Source of the DNA: Alphaproteobacteria bacterium casp-alpha6
GTDB taxonomy: Bacteria > Pseudomonadota > Alphaproteobacteria > Rhodobacterales > Rhodobacteraceae
Assembly (NCBI GenBank): GCA_001510135.1
Contig: LFER01000004.1
Location: 1-39,931, forward strand
Direction of reading: 5' to 3'
DNA: 39,931 bases
This document shows, one piece after another, positions 26,312 through 34,588 of this stretch. Every line of letters begins with the position of its first letter. Position 1 is the stretch's first letter. The position numbers and the translations under genes were made by a program. The notes under the pieces are model-generated. The model was not told where the DNA came from, did no database searches, and worked only from the letters and a program-made list of their open reading frames with translations.

Positions 26312-27664
26312 ATGTCCGCACATGGCGCGCCAATTCCCATGACTTCTCGTAAATGCACGGGCCTCAGCGGTGTTGTTGAAGTTCCGGGTGATAAATCCAT
26401 TTCCCATCGCTCTTTGATTTTTGGCGCGATGGCCGTGGGAAAGACCGAAATTTCAGGTCTTCTGGAAGGACAGGATGTTTTGGATACGGCCAAGGCTATG
26501 GAAACATTTGGAGCATCGGTAACCAACCATGGCGATGGGAATTGGACCGTACATGGCGTGGGGGTGGGCGGTTTTTCCGAACCAGACGGCGTCATAGATT
26601 GCGGTAATTCCGGCACTGGCGTGCGCCTTATTATGGGGGCCATGGCAACGCATGATATGACCGCGACTTTCACTGGGGATGCGAGCCTTAACAAACGACC
26701 AATGGCGCGGGTGACCGACCCAATCGCGCTTTTTGGTGCCGAAGCCTACGGGCGCAAAGGGGGGCGACTTCCAATGACGATCGTTGGAGCCAAACACCCC
26801 GTCCCTGTTCGTTACACTGTCCCCATGCCGTCCGCTCAGGTAAAATCAGCAGTCATGCTCGCCGGGCTTAATGCTCCGGGCGAAACAGTCATCATCGAAA
26901 AAGAAGCCACGCGCGATCATACAGAACGCATGCTGGTGGGGTTTGGTGCGGAGGTTAATGTGGAAACCAGCGCCGAAGGACGGGTGATCACACTGCAAGG
27001 ATATCCCGAACTAAAACCTCAAACGATCTCTGTGCCCCGTGATCCAAGCTCTGCGGCCTTTCCCGTCTGTGCGGCCTTGATTACAGAAGGATCAGACATT
27101 TTGGTGCCCAACATCGGCCTTAATCCCACCCGCGCGGGGCTTTATACCACGCTGCGCGAGATGGGGGCAGATTTGGTTTTCGAAAACGAACGCCTTGAGG
27201 GCGGAGAACCTGTCGCAGACCTTCGTGCGAAATTCTCTCCGAATATGAAAGGTATCGAGGTGCCTCCGGACCGCGCCGCCAGCATGATTGACGAATATCC
27301 TATTTTATCGGTTGTGGCCTCTTTTGCCGAAGGCGACACGATCATGCGCGGCGTCAAAGAATTGCGCGTCAAAGAAAGCGACCGGATTGATGCCATGGCC
27401 AAAGGCCTGCGCACCAACGGGATGGATATTGATGAAGGCGAAGATTGGTGGATCATCCACGGGAAAGGGATGGGAAATGTTCCCGGCGGTGGATTGGCAG
27501 AGACCTTTCTTGATCACCGGATAGCCATGTCCTTTCTTATATTGGGCATGGGAAGCGAAAAACCCGTGCGCATTGACGACGGCGGCCCGATCGTGACGTC
27601 ATTTCCCAATTTTGAACCGCTGATGACCACGCTTGGGGCAAAGTTAACAAGGGACAATCATTAA
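26312..27664 (+). CDS. aroA: 3-phosphoshikimate 1-carboxyvinyltransferase (class II EPSP synthase)
   Basis: Makes EPSP from shikimate 3-phosphate and PEP in aromatic amino-acid synthesis. The 450-residue sequence aligns by eye with class II enzymes such as Agrobacterium CP4: [38 protein letters not shown]-like [21 protein letters not shown], and [16 protein letters not shown] with LRVKESDR. The PEP-side loop is NSGTG, with glycine where CP4 has alanine. AAAGGA precedes the ATG. It heads aroA-cmk (1-nt gap) then rpsA, an order common in alphaproteobacteria. Confidence 0.96.
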   Translation: MSAHGAPIPMTSRKCTGLSGVVEVPGDKSISHRSLIFGAMAVGKTEISGLLEGQDVLDTAKAMETFGASVTNHGDGNWTVHGVGVGGFSEPDGVIDCGNSGTGVRLIMGAMATHDMTATFTGDASLNKRPMARVTDPIALFGAEAYGRKGGRLPMTIVGAKHPVPVRYTVPMPSAQVKSAVMLAGLNAPGETVIIEKEATRDHTERMLVGFGAEVNVETSAEGRVITLQGYPELKPQTISVPRDPSSAAFPVCAALITEGSDILVPNIGLNPTRAGLYTTLREMGADLVFENERLEGGEPVADLRAKFSPNMKGIEVPPDRAASMIDEYPILSVVASFAEGDTIMRGVKELRVKESDRIDAMAKGLRTNGMDIDEGEDWWIIHGKGMGNVPGGGLAETFLDHRIAMSFLILGMGSEKPVRIDDGGPIVTSFPNFEPLMTTLGAKLTRDNH

Positions 27665-27665
27665 C

Positions 27666-28304
27666 ATGTCGGGACCCGCGACGGAGACCCGCTTTGTCGT
27701 GGCCATTGACGGTCCTGCAGCAGCGGGTAAAGGGACGATCGCCAAAGCGGTCGCCAAGCATTTTGGCTTTGCCTATCTTGACACAGGGCTTCTGTATCGT
27801 GCCGTTGGCGCAAGAGCCCTTTTGGGCGAAAACCCAGTTGAAGCGGCGCGCAATATGGAGACCGGTTTTCTCAATGCCCCGAATTTGCGCAGCGCGGAAG
27901 TCGCAAACAAAGCCAGCGAAGTTGCAGCACTTCCGGATGTGCGCTCGGCGCTGTTTGATTTTCAAAGGCATTTTGCACAGCGCTCCGGTGGAGCCGTGTT
28001 GGACGGGCGCGATATCGGGACCGCCATCTGTCCTGATGCCGAGGTCAAGCTCTTTATTACAGCAACGCCGCAAACCCGCGCGAAACGGCGCTTTGAAGAA
28101 TTAAAACAGAGTGGAACAAAGATCGACTACCAAACGGTATTGAAAGATGTGAAAGCCCGCGACGCGCGGGATATGTCGCGCAAAGATGCCCCTCTCGTTG
28201 CTGCTGAAGATGCCAGAGTTATCGACACGACCGCCTTGGATATCGGGCAATCAATAGAAAAGGCAATCGCGTTTATCCGCGCAGCGCAAAACGCCAATTT
28301 ATAG
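27666..28304 (+). CDS. cmk: Cytidylate kinase
   Basis: Phosphorylates CMP and dCMP to the diphosphates. The 212-residue P-loop kinase has GPAAAGKGT at 16-24, the CMP-binding [12 protein letters not shown] at about 38-49, [13 protein letters not shown] in the middle (about 115-127) and the LID-like RDxxDMSR stretch [13 protein letters not shown] near 162-174. It begins 1 nt after aroA, so the pair is co-translated, and rpsA follows after 219 bp, as in many proteobacteria. Confidence 0.97.
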   Translation: MSGPATETRFVVAIDGPAAAGKGTIAKAVAKHFGFAYLDTGLLYRAVGARALLGENPVEAARNMETGFLNAPNLRSAEVANKASEVAALPDVRSALFDFQRHFAQRSGGAVLDGRDIGTAICPDAEVKLFITATPQTRAKRRFEELKQSGTKIDYQTVLKDVKARDARDMSRKDAPLVAAEDARVIDTTALDIGQSIEKAIAFIRAAQNANL

Positions 28305-28373
28305 GAAAACGCGGGCAATCCGGTTCAAACCACGCCGTTACAGCCGGTTTTTCAAATGCTTTGGCATTCCTGC

Positions 28374-28402
28374 TTGATTTATATCCACAAAGGTCGTATG
28401 TG
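28374..28402 (+). promoter_or_regulatory. Possible rpsA promoter
   Basis: TTGATT (28374-28379) and TATGTG (28397-28402) are separated by 17 bp in the cmk-rpsA gap, about 120 bp before the rpsA ATG. The -10 matches poorly, so this is tentative. Confidence 0.3.
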
Positions 28403-28454
28403 CCAGCACTGCAAATCTGGGCGAGTGCAATAAAGAGCAGTCTGGATCTGTAAA

Positions 28455-28523
28455 AACACGTGAAAGACCCGTGGAGACAACCGCGCGGCCCGAAAACAGA
28501 CATATAAAGGATACTGAGACCAA
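28455..28523 (+). promoter_or_regulatory. Structured rpsA leader
   Basis: The leader before rpsA has a small GC-rich stem (CCGTG at 28470-28474 pairing with CGCGG further on) and then a purine-rich run with AAAGGATACTGAGACCAA before the ATG. S1 proteins are known to repress their own mRNA in enterobacteria through such leaders; that this one does so is inference. Confidence 0.35.
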
Positions 28524-30203
28524 ATGGCTCACAGCGCATCTATGGAGGAATTCGAAGCCCTCCTGAACGAAAGCTTCGAAATGGATACCCCCGAAGAAGG
28601 TTCTGTCGTAAAAGGTAAAGTCATCGCAATCGAAGCGGGACAAGCCATCATCGATGTCGGCTATAAAATGGAAGGCCGCGTAGAACTTAAAGAATTTGCA
28701 AACCCAGGCGAAGCGCCCGAAGTGAGCGTTGGAGATGAAGTAGAAGTCTATCTTCGTCAGGTCGAGAGCTCTAAGGGCGAAGCGGTGATCAGCCGCGAAA
28801 TGGCCCGCCGCGAAGAAGCTTGGGATCGTCTCGAAAAAGCCTATGCGGGTGATGCCCGCGTCGATGGTGCGATTTTTGGTCGTGTCAAAGGCGGCTTTAC
28901 GGTTGACCTTGGTGGTGCCGTGGCCTTTTTGCCCGGCTCTCAGGTGGATGTGCGCCCAGTGCGTGATGCAGGCGCCTTGATGGGGCTGAAACAACCATTC
29001 CAGATTTTGAAAATGGACCGCCGCCGTGGAAACATCGTTGTGTCTCGTCGTGCAATTCTGGAAGAAAGCCGCGCAGAACAGCGGGCTGAAGTTGTGGGCA
29101 ACCTCACCGAAGGCATGGCAGTGGATGGTGTCGTTAAGAATATCACCGAATACGGCGCCTTCGTAGATCTTGGTGGTGTGGACGGATTGCTGCACGTCAC
29201 GGATATGGCATGGCGTCGCGTCAACCACCCATCTGAAATCCTCACGATCGGGGAAACGATCAACGTTCAGGTGATTAAGATCAACAAAGACACGCATCGC
29301 ATCAGCCTTGGCATGAAACAGCTGCAAGAAGACCCTTGGGATCTCGTGGCAGGCAAGTATCCTCTGGAATCCGTGCATATGGGGATCGTTACAAACATCA
29401 CCGATTACGGTGCGTTTGTCGAACTCGAAGCTGGTGTCGAAGGACTTGTCCACGTGTCCGAAATGTCATGGACCAAGAAAAACGTACATCCTGGAAAAAT
29501 CGTATCCACGAGCCAAGAAGTCGAAGTTATGGTTCTGGAGATCGATGGTGTGAAACGCCGCGTTTCTTTAGGCTTGAAGCAAACCCAGCGTAACCCATGG
29601 GAAGTCTTTGCAGAGACGCACCCAGAAGGCACCGAAGTAGAAGGTGAGGTTAAAAACATCACTGAATTCGGTCTCTTTATCGGGCTGGAAGGTGAAATTG
29701 ACGGCATGGTGCACCTGAGTGATATTTCTTGGGATGAACGCGGCGAAGACGCAATCCAGAACTATCGCAAAGGTGACACGGTGCGTGCATCTGTTTCAGA
29801 AGTCGACGTTGAAAAAGAACGTATCAGCCTGTCGATCAAAGCCCTCGGCGCTGATAGCTTCGCTGAAGCCACCGGCGGCATCAAACGCGGCGCGATCGTC
29901 ACCGTTGAGGTCACATCGATCGAAGATGGCGGAATCGAAGTTGAGTACGAAGGCACCAAAGCGTTCATTCGCCGCTCTGACTTGAGCCGTGATCGCGCGG
30001 AGCAGCGTCCAGAAAGGTTCTCCGTCGGCGACAAGGTCGATGTTCGTATCACAAACATCGACAGCAAAACGCGTAAATTGGGTCTCTCGATCAAGGCGCG
30101 CGAGATCGCGGAAGAAAAAGAAGCCGTTGAACAATATGGATCTTCTGATTCCGGTGCGTCACTTGGAGATATCCTTGGCGCAGCGCTTAAGGGTGACGAC
30201 TAA
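28524..30203 (+). CDS. rpsA: 30S ribosomal protein S1
   Basis: Helps the 30S subunit bind structured mRNAs. At 559 residues it has the six S1 (OB-fold) repeats expected in proteobacteria, starting at about residues 24, 108, 193, 280, 367 and 453. Repeats 3-5 show the consensus NITEYGAFVDLGGVDGLLH-like pattern very clearly (for example VTNITDYGAFVEL). The last, acidic tail is short. Codon choice looks biased toward favoured codons, as expected for a highly expressed gene. A strong terminator follows 30 bp downstream. Confidence 0.98.
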   Translation: MAHSASMEEFEALLNESFEMDTPEEGSVVKGKVIAIEAGQAIIDVGYKMEGRVELKEFANPGEAPEVSVGDEVEVYLRQVESSKGEAVISREMARREEAWDRLEKAYAGDARVDGAIFGRVKGGFTVDLGGAVAFLPGSQVDVRPVRDAGALMGLKQPFQILKMDRRRGNIVVSRRAILEESRAEQRAEVVGNLTEGMAVDGVVKNITEYGAFVDLGGVDGLLHVTDMAWRRVNHPSEILTIGETINVQVIKINKDTHRISLGMKQLQEDPWDLVAGKYPLESVHMGIVTNITDYGAFVELEAGVEGLVHVSEMSWTKKNVHPGKIVSTSQEVEVMVLEIDGVKRRVSLGLKQTQRNPWEVFAETHPEGTEVEGEVKNITEFGLFIGLEGEIDGMVHLSDISWDERGEDAIQNYRKGDTVRASVSEVDVEKERISLSIKALGADSFAEATGGIKRGAIVTVEVTSIEDGGIEVEYEGTKAFIRRSDLSRDRAEQRPERFSVGDKVDVRITNIDSKTRKLGLSIKAREIAEEKEAVEQYGSSDSGASLGDILGAALKGDD

Positions 30204-30232
30204 GTCATCTTGGCAATCAGAGAAACTATGGA

Positions 30233-30258
30233 ACCCGCCGATCTTCGGCGGGTTTTTT
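30233..30258 (+). terminator. Intrinsic terminator after rpsA
   Basis: An 8-bp perfect stem, ACCCGCCG with CGGCGGGT, loop ATCTT, followed by six T. This is the clearest terminator in the window and ends the aroA-cmk-rpsA unit. Confidence 0.92.
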
Positions 30259-30485
30259 GTTTCAAATTGATTCGGAGAATAACTGATTTCAAGAGCCATC
30301 TTATTGATTATTGCAGCTTATTACGGCCAACTCAGGTGTTTGAGTTCGACATCAGGCCAAAAAAGGCACATTTTTTTACTTCTTTGGCACCAAAATCCGG
30401 TCCCGAAAAAACAAAGAGTTTCCCAACGCCGCGATAGTTTCTATAGTCCATATCAATAAAGCGGTGATTTGCATTGGGAGATAAA

Positions 30486-30770
30486 ATGATACGTTCAGAA
30501 CTTATTCAAACCATCGCGGACCAAAATCCGCATCTATTTCAACGCGATGTAGAGCGTATCGTAAATACCATCTTCGAAGGAATCACCGACGCAATGGCCC
30601 GTGGGGAACGGGTTGAGCTTCGTGGATTTGGTGCATTCTCTGTCAAGAAAAGAGATGCCCGTGTCGGGCGCAATCCTCGGACCGGCGAAGCCGTAGATGT
30701 AGACGCCAAAAGCGTTCCATTCTTTAAAACCGGAAAACTCTTAAGAGATCGTTTAAACGGAAATTCCTAA
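30486..30770 (+). CDS. ihfB: Integration host factor subunit beta
   Basis: A 94-residue DNA-bending HU/IHF-family protein acting with IhfA in transcription and recombination. The family signature is visible from [22 protein letters not shown] (here at about 45-66; key residues Gly-Phe-Gly, Arg-Asn-Pro and Thr-Gly), including the DNA-intercalating proline. I chose the ATG at 30486 with GGGAG 5 nt before; a TTG four codons upstream is less likely. It starts a run ihfB-lapA-trpF. The 227-bp gap after rpsA should hold its promoter; TATAGT at 30444-30449 is a possible -10 without a good -35. Confidence 0.96.
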   Translation: MIRSELIQTIADQNPHLFQRDVERIVNTIFEGITDAMARGERVELRGFGAFSVKKRDARVGRNPRTGEAVDVDAKSVPFFKTGKLLRDRLNGNS

Positions 30771-30773
30771 TCG

Positions 30774-31121
30774 ATGCGGTATGTCTCTTATGTCTTCTAC
30801 GGAAGCCTCTCTATCGTCTTGGTGCTGATTGCCATTGCAAACCGGTCGATGACGGAACTTAATTTAATTCCAAAAGAACTTGGTTTTTTCGGTTTCAATT
30901 TTTCAATCACCTTGCCCGTTTACGTGATTTTCTTTGGGGGCATCATCTTTGGCGTACTCATTGGTTTTATCTGGGAATGGTTACGTGAACACAAGCATCG
31001 CGCCGAAGTGGCCCGCAAGAGTCGCGAATTGCGCCGCGCGGAACGGGAATTGCGCAAAATCAAAGGTGAGAAATACGAAGGTCAGGATGATGTCTTGGCA
31101 TTGTTGGATGAAACCTCTTGA
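30774..31121 (+). CDS. lapA: LapA-domain inner-membrane protein
   Basis: A 115-residue protein of the lipopolysaccharide assembly A (LapA/YciS, DUF1049) family. Two membrane helices (about 5-23 and 45-68) are followed by a charged helical tail (about 69-105) rich in Arg, Glu and Lys that may form a coiled coil on the cytoplasmic face. In E. coli LapA works with LapB in LPS regulation; no lapB is near. It starts 3 bp after ihfB and ends 3 bp before trpF, so all three are probably one transcript, a common alphaproteobacterial arrangement. Confidence 0.83.
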   Translation: MRYVSYVFYGSLSIVLVLIAIANRSMTELNLIPKELGFFGFNFSITLPVYVIFFGGIIFGVLIGFIWEWLREHKHRAEVARKSRELRRAERELRKIKGEKYEGQDDVLALLDETS

Positions 31122-31124
31122 CCG

Positions 31125-31781
31125 ATGGTAGCTGACGTAAAAATCAAAATTTGCGGCCTGAGAACAGAAGAAACTGTGCAAACGGCAGTGAAAATGGGGG
31201 CTGATTACATAGGATTTGTGTTTTTTGCCAAATCTCCGCGCTTTGTGACACCCTCACAGAACGCAGCACTTGCCGTCCATATTCCAGCCGAGGTGACCAA
31301 AGTGGGGCTCGTGGTCGATGCCGATGATGCGTCGTTGGAAAATATCATATCCGAGGGCGCCATTGATATGCTTCAGCTTCAAGGAAAAGAAACGCCCGCA
31401 CGCGTGGCAGAGATAAAAGCCAAAACGGGTCTTCCAGTGATGAAGGCGCTTGGCGTATCTGAAGAACGCGATCTTGCGGCGCTAGAAGCCTATATAGGGA
31501 TTGCCGACCAGCTTTTAATTGATGCGAAACCGCCAAAAGGCGCTGAACTGCCTGGCGGTAATGGACTTGCCTTTGACTGGACGCTCTTAAACGGTGCGAC
31601 GATAGCCGCGCCTTGGATGTTGGCCGGTGGATTAACACCGGATAATGTGGCAACGGCCCTTTTAGTAACCGGTGCAAGGCAAGTTGATGTCTCAACCGGT
31701 GTGGAACGCAAAGCGGGCGAAAAAGATATCGCAAAAATGACCGCTTTTATCAAAAACGCAAAGTCAAAACCGTCTCAATAG
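31125..31781 (+). CDS. trpF: Phosphoribosylanthranilate isomerase
   Basis: Catalyses the Amadori rearrangement of phosphoribosylanthranilate in tryptophan synthesis. The 218-residue barrel has the catalytic Cys in KICGLRTEE (Cys10) and the catalytic Asp in VDADD at about 66, together with QLQGKE at about 84-89. The phosphate-binding region is MLAGGLTPDNV and ends with VDVSTGVE. It follows lapA by 3 bp and precedes trpB. Confidence 0.96.
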   Translation: MVADVKIKICGLRTEETVQTAVKMGADYIGFVFFAKSPRFVTPSQNAALAVHIPAEVTKVGLVVDADDASLENIISEGAIDMLQLQGKETPARVAEIKAKTGLPVMKALGVSEERDLAALEAYIGIADQLLIDAKPPKGAELPGGNGLAFDWTLLNGATIAAPWMLAGGLTPDNVATALLVTGARQVDVSTGVERKAGEKDIAKMTAFIKNAKSKPSQ

Positions 31782-31871
31782 CTGAGATCATAAATTAGCA
31801 CGGTGACCGGCTTTACCATCGCGCCCAAACCAAGTAGACAACAACGCGTTGTGATTGCGCCGGAGATTTTC

Positions 31872-33104
31872 ATGCCCAACGAGCTTTTTAATAGTTTTAT
31901 GACCGGACCTGACGAAAAGGGCCGTTTTGGAAAATTTGGTGGACGGTTTGTATCTGAAACGCTGATGCCTCTCATTCTTGAATTGGAGAACCAGTATGAG
32001 ATCGCAAAAACCGATCAAAGCTTTTGGGACGAAATGCACGACCTTTGGACGCATTATGTTGGCCGTCCCAGCCCGCTTTATTTTGCTGAACGCCTGACAG
32101 ATCACCTTGGTGGCGCAAAGATCTATATGAAGCGTGATGAACTGAATCACACAGGTGCGCATAAAATCAACAACGTCCTTGGACAGATTATTCTGGCGCG
32201 ACGCATGGGCAAAAGCCGAATTATTGCGGAAACCGGCGCCGGACAGCATGGTGTTGCAACTGCCACGGTCTGTGCCAAGTTTGGACTGAAATGTGTGGTT
32301 TATATGGGTGCACATGATGTGGAACGTCAGGCGCCCAACGTGTTTCGCATGCGCCTTTTGGGGGCACAGGTGGTTCCTGTCACCTCAGGGCGCGGGACTC
32401 TGAAGGACGCCATGAATGATGCCCTACGCGATTGGGTCACCAATGTGCGTGATACATTTTATTGCATTGGCACAGTCGCCGGTCCGCACCCCTACCCCGC
32501 CATGGTGCGCGATTTCCAATCCATCATCGGAAAAGAAGTCAAGGAACAGATGACGGCAGCAGAGGGACGTTATCCTGATACTGTGATCGCCGCGATTGGT
32601 GGAGGATCCAATGCGATGGGGCTTTTTCATCCCTTTCTCGACGACACGCAGGTCAATATCATTGGGGTTGAGGCCGGAGGCAAAGGCGTAAACCAAAAAA
32701 TGGAACATTGTGCGTCGCTTACCGGTGGACGCCCGGGCGTTTTGCATGGGAACAGAACCTATCTGTTGCAGGATGACGATGGTCAAATTTTAGAAGGCTT
32801 TTCCATATCGGCCGGACTGGATTATCCGGGAATTGGTCCCGAACATGCCTGGCTGCATGACATTGGACGCGCGCAATATGTATCAATCACTGATAAAGAG
32901 GCGCTGGAGGCGTTTCAGCTTTGCTGCGAACTGGAAGGTATCATTCCCGCACTTGAGCCCAGCCATGCAATGGCCCATGTGATGAAGATCGCACCAGACC
33001 TTCCCAAGGATCATATTATTTGCATGAATATGTGCGGTCGTGGGGATAAAGATATCTTTACCGTCGCAAAACATCTTAACTTTGACATGGGAACGCTCGG
33101 CTGA
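31872..33104 (+). CDS. trpB: Tryptophan synthase beta chain
   Basis: Joins indole and serine to make tryptophan, using PLP. With the ATG at 31872 (GGAG 7 nt before) it is 410 residues, the usual size; the frame extends to a GTG at 31803, but those extra residues are not family-like. The PLP lysine Lys98 is in HTGAHKINN, the phosphate loop is GGGSNAMG at about 242-249, and the family marks [15 protein letters not shown] and GRGDKD are present. trpA does not follow; the next gene is a convergent dipeptidase 3 bp away, so the alpha chain must be elsewhere. Confidence 0.97.
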   Translation: MPNELFNSFMTGPDEKGRFGKFGGRFVSETLMPLILELENQYEIAKTDQSFWDEMHDLWTHYVGRPSPLYFAERLTDHLGGAKIYMKRDELNHTGAHKINNVLGQIILARRMGKSRIIAETGAGQHGVATATVCAKFGLKCVVYMGAHDVERQAPNVFRMRLLGAQVVPVTSGRGTLKDAMNDALRDWVTNVRDTFYCIGTVAGPHPYPAMVRDFQSIIGKEVKEQMTAAEGRYPDTVIAAIGGGSNAMGLFHPFLDDTQVNIIGVEAGGKGVNQKMEHCASLTGGRPGVLHGNRTYLLQDDDGQILEGFSISAGLDYPGIGPEHAWLHDIGRAQYVSITDKEALEAFQLCCELEGIIPALEPSHAMAHVMKIAPDLPKDHIICMNMCGRGDKDIFTVAKHLNFDMGTLG

Positions 33105-33107
33105 CGC

Positions 33108-34082
33108 TTAGGAACGCGGTACAAAGTTTTCTTTGTAAAACCGGTACCAGTTCCCTCCCATGAGGGCATCAACATTGTCTTGAGAAAAGCCAATATCGCG
33201 TAGACCTTGCGCGATATTGGGAAAATCCTTGTTACCCTGAAACCAAGACGGCATCGGCGGAAAGCCAGGATTGCTTGCCGACCCTTCGCCGTAATCAATT
33301 TCTTTGCTCCAGCGGCCCACGCGCATCCATTCCACGACACTGTCTGGTTGATCCTGACACAGATCAGATCCAAGGCCCAGATGTTCAACACCGTAAAGCT
33401 CCGCCGTGCGCGCGACCATTTCACAGAAACTTTGCAACGTGCAGTCTGATTTGCCTTTCAAATGATGCGGGTAAAGAGAAAAGCCCAACATCCCCCCCGC
33501 CTCTGTCACGGCCTTTATCACGTCGTGCCGTTTGTTGCGCAACGCGGGTTGCCAGTCATAGGTATTGGCATGAGTAATTGCGATGGGGCGTTCAGAAATT
33601 TCCGCAGCTTCTATCGTGGAGCGATCTGCCGAATGGCTCATGTCCACGACCAATCCAACACGGTTCATTTCTTTGATAACTTGCCGCCCCATCCGAGTGA
33701 TGCCCGGGTCTTCAGTCTCATAACAGCCCGTCGCCAAAAGTGATTGGTTGTTGTAACTCAATTGCATAAAGCGTGCGCCTAAACTATGGACAATTTCCAC
33801 CAACCCTATGTCGTCTTCGATCGGGCTCGGGTTTTGGAAGCCAAAAAAAATCGCAGTGCGCTCGGTTTCTTGAGCGCGCTCAATATCCTCTGCCCAAAGG
33901 CCCTTCATTATCAAATCGGGATAACGCTCAAACCATCTGTTCCATGCTTCGAAATTCAGAACGGTTTCACGGAAATTCTCATGATAGGCAATAGTTACAT
34001 GGACCGCATCGACGCCGCCTTCACGCATTTCCCTGAATATTTTTTCCGACCAGTTCGCGTATTGTAAATTATCTATAATCAT
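33108..34082 (-). CDS. Membrane dipeptidase-like protein (peptidase M19 family)
   Basis: A 324-residue TIM-barrel amidohydrolase of the M19 (renal dipeptidase) family. The bridging Glu (DDIGLVEIVH) and two metal histidines (in DMSHSADRS and ITHANTY) are visible, and the family stretch FMQLSYNNQSLLATGCYE is present. The N-terminal HxD metal pair of true M19 enzymes is missing: the equivalent place reads MIIDNLQYANWS. The protein is cytoplasmic (no signal peptide). It may act on dipeptides or another amide with a single metal; substrate unknown. It ends 3 bp from trpB and may have a structured 5' leader, see 34232-34330. Confidence 0.87.
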   Translation of the reverse strand: MIIDNLQYANWSEKIFREMREGGVDAVHVTIAYHENFRETVLNFEAWNRWFERYPDLIMKGLWAEDIERAQETERTAIFFGFQNPSPIEDDIGLVEIVHSLGARFMQLSYNNQSLLATGCYETEDPGITRMGRQVIKEMNRVGLVVDMSHSADRSTIEAAEISERPIAITHANTYDWQPALRNKRHDVIKAVTEAGGMLGFSLYPHHLKGKSDCTLQSFCEMVARTAELYGVEHLGLGSDLCQDQPDSVVEWMRVGRWSKEIDYGEGSASNPGFPPMPSWFQGNKDFPNIAQGLRDIGFSQDNVDALMGGNWYRFYKENFVPRS

Positions 34083-34387
34083 GAGCTTTCTCTATTTTTA
34101 GAGGAATATGGCATGTGATTGCTCAAACATATAGCTCTAACTGAGGTGATCTGGGGTAAATTTTGAAACAACCAGTCTACCGAGGCATCTCTGAAAGCGG
34201 TATTTCTACCACGGTTTTTTGTTTTTAACGATTTGCCCCTTGTGCAGCGGCGTGGAAAGTTGAAACCTGAAGACAGTTTAGGCGGTAAAATTGCAAATTT
34301 GGGGGCAAAATAAACCCATTCTTTCCACGCACTCTCCGAGTGAAACAATGTGCATGAACAAAGATTTTGGATAAAGTCTAGGAAGAA
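34083..34387. other. Gene-free region between the dipeptidase and histidine kinase genes
   Basis: A 305-bp divergent intergenic stretch with no family-like ORF. It contains the interlocking inverted repeats described separately and, on the minus strand, a 6-bp stem closed by a GAAA tetraloop (34198-34213). Promoters for both genes must lie here; I could not place them with confidence. Confidence 0.6.
34232..34330. repeat. Two interlocking inverted repeats (A-B-A'-B')
   Basis: TTTGCCCC (34232-34239) is the perfect complement of GGGGCAAA (34302-34309), and GCGTGGAAAG (34250-34259) of CTTTCCACGC (34321-34330). The arms alternate, so the RNA could form a pseudoknot or two exclusive folds. A 5-bp hairpin with a TCC loop follows directly (34330-34342). 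Confidence 0.6.
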
Positions 34388-34588
34388 TTGACAGAAACAA
34401 GCACCAAAAATATGTCGAACTTTTTAAAATTGGTTAGTCTGCCAGAGGCAGAGGAGCTTTCTCAGATTGAACTTGATCTGAACCGGAGGACCAAGATCGC
34501 CTATTATGCTGCAGGATTTTTTTCCTGTTATCCAGCGCATGGAGTTTTTCTTTTGCTTGGCTTGGCGACACCATTGGTATGGTCATAA
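34388..34588 (+). pseudogene. N-terminal fragment of the histidine kinase, shifted frame
   Basis: A 66-codon frame (TTG at 34388 or ATG at 34412, neither with a good ribosome site) whose SLPEAEELSQIELDLNRRTK and AYYAAGFF stretch reads like the cytoplasmic N-terminus and first membrane helix of a sensor kinase. At a run of seven T (34517-34523) a switch to the -1 frame gives AAGFF then LLSSAWSFSFAWLGD, which leads without a stop into the long kinase frame. The original gene therefore probably began here, and one T may have been lost, or slippage restores the frame. Confidence 0.55.

Noticed and set aside
28338-29453. A 371-codon open frame on the minus strand opposite rpsA.
   Set aside because: It is antisense to a highly expressed gene with regular codon bias, which leaves the opposite frame open; the residue mix (many His, Phe, Cys) is not protein-like and matches no family.
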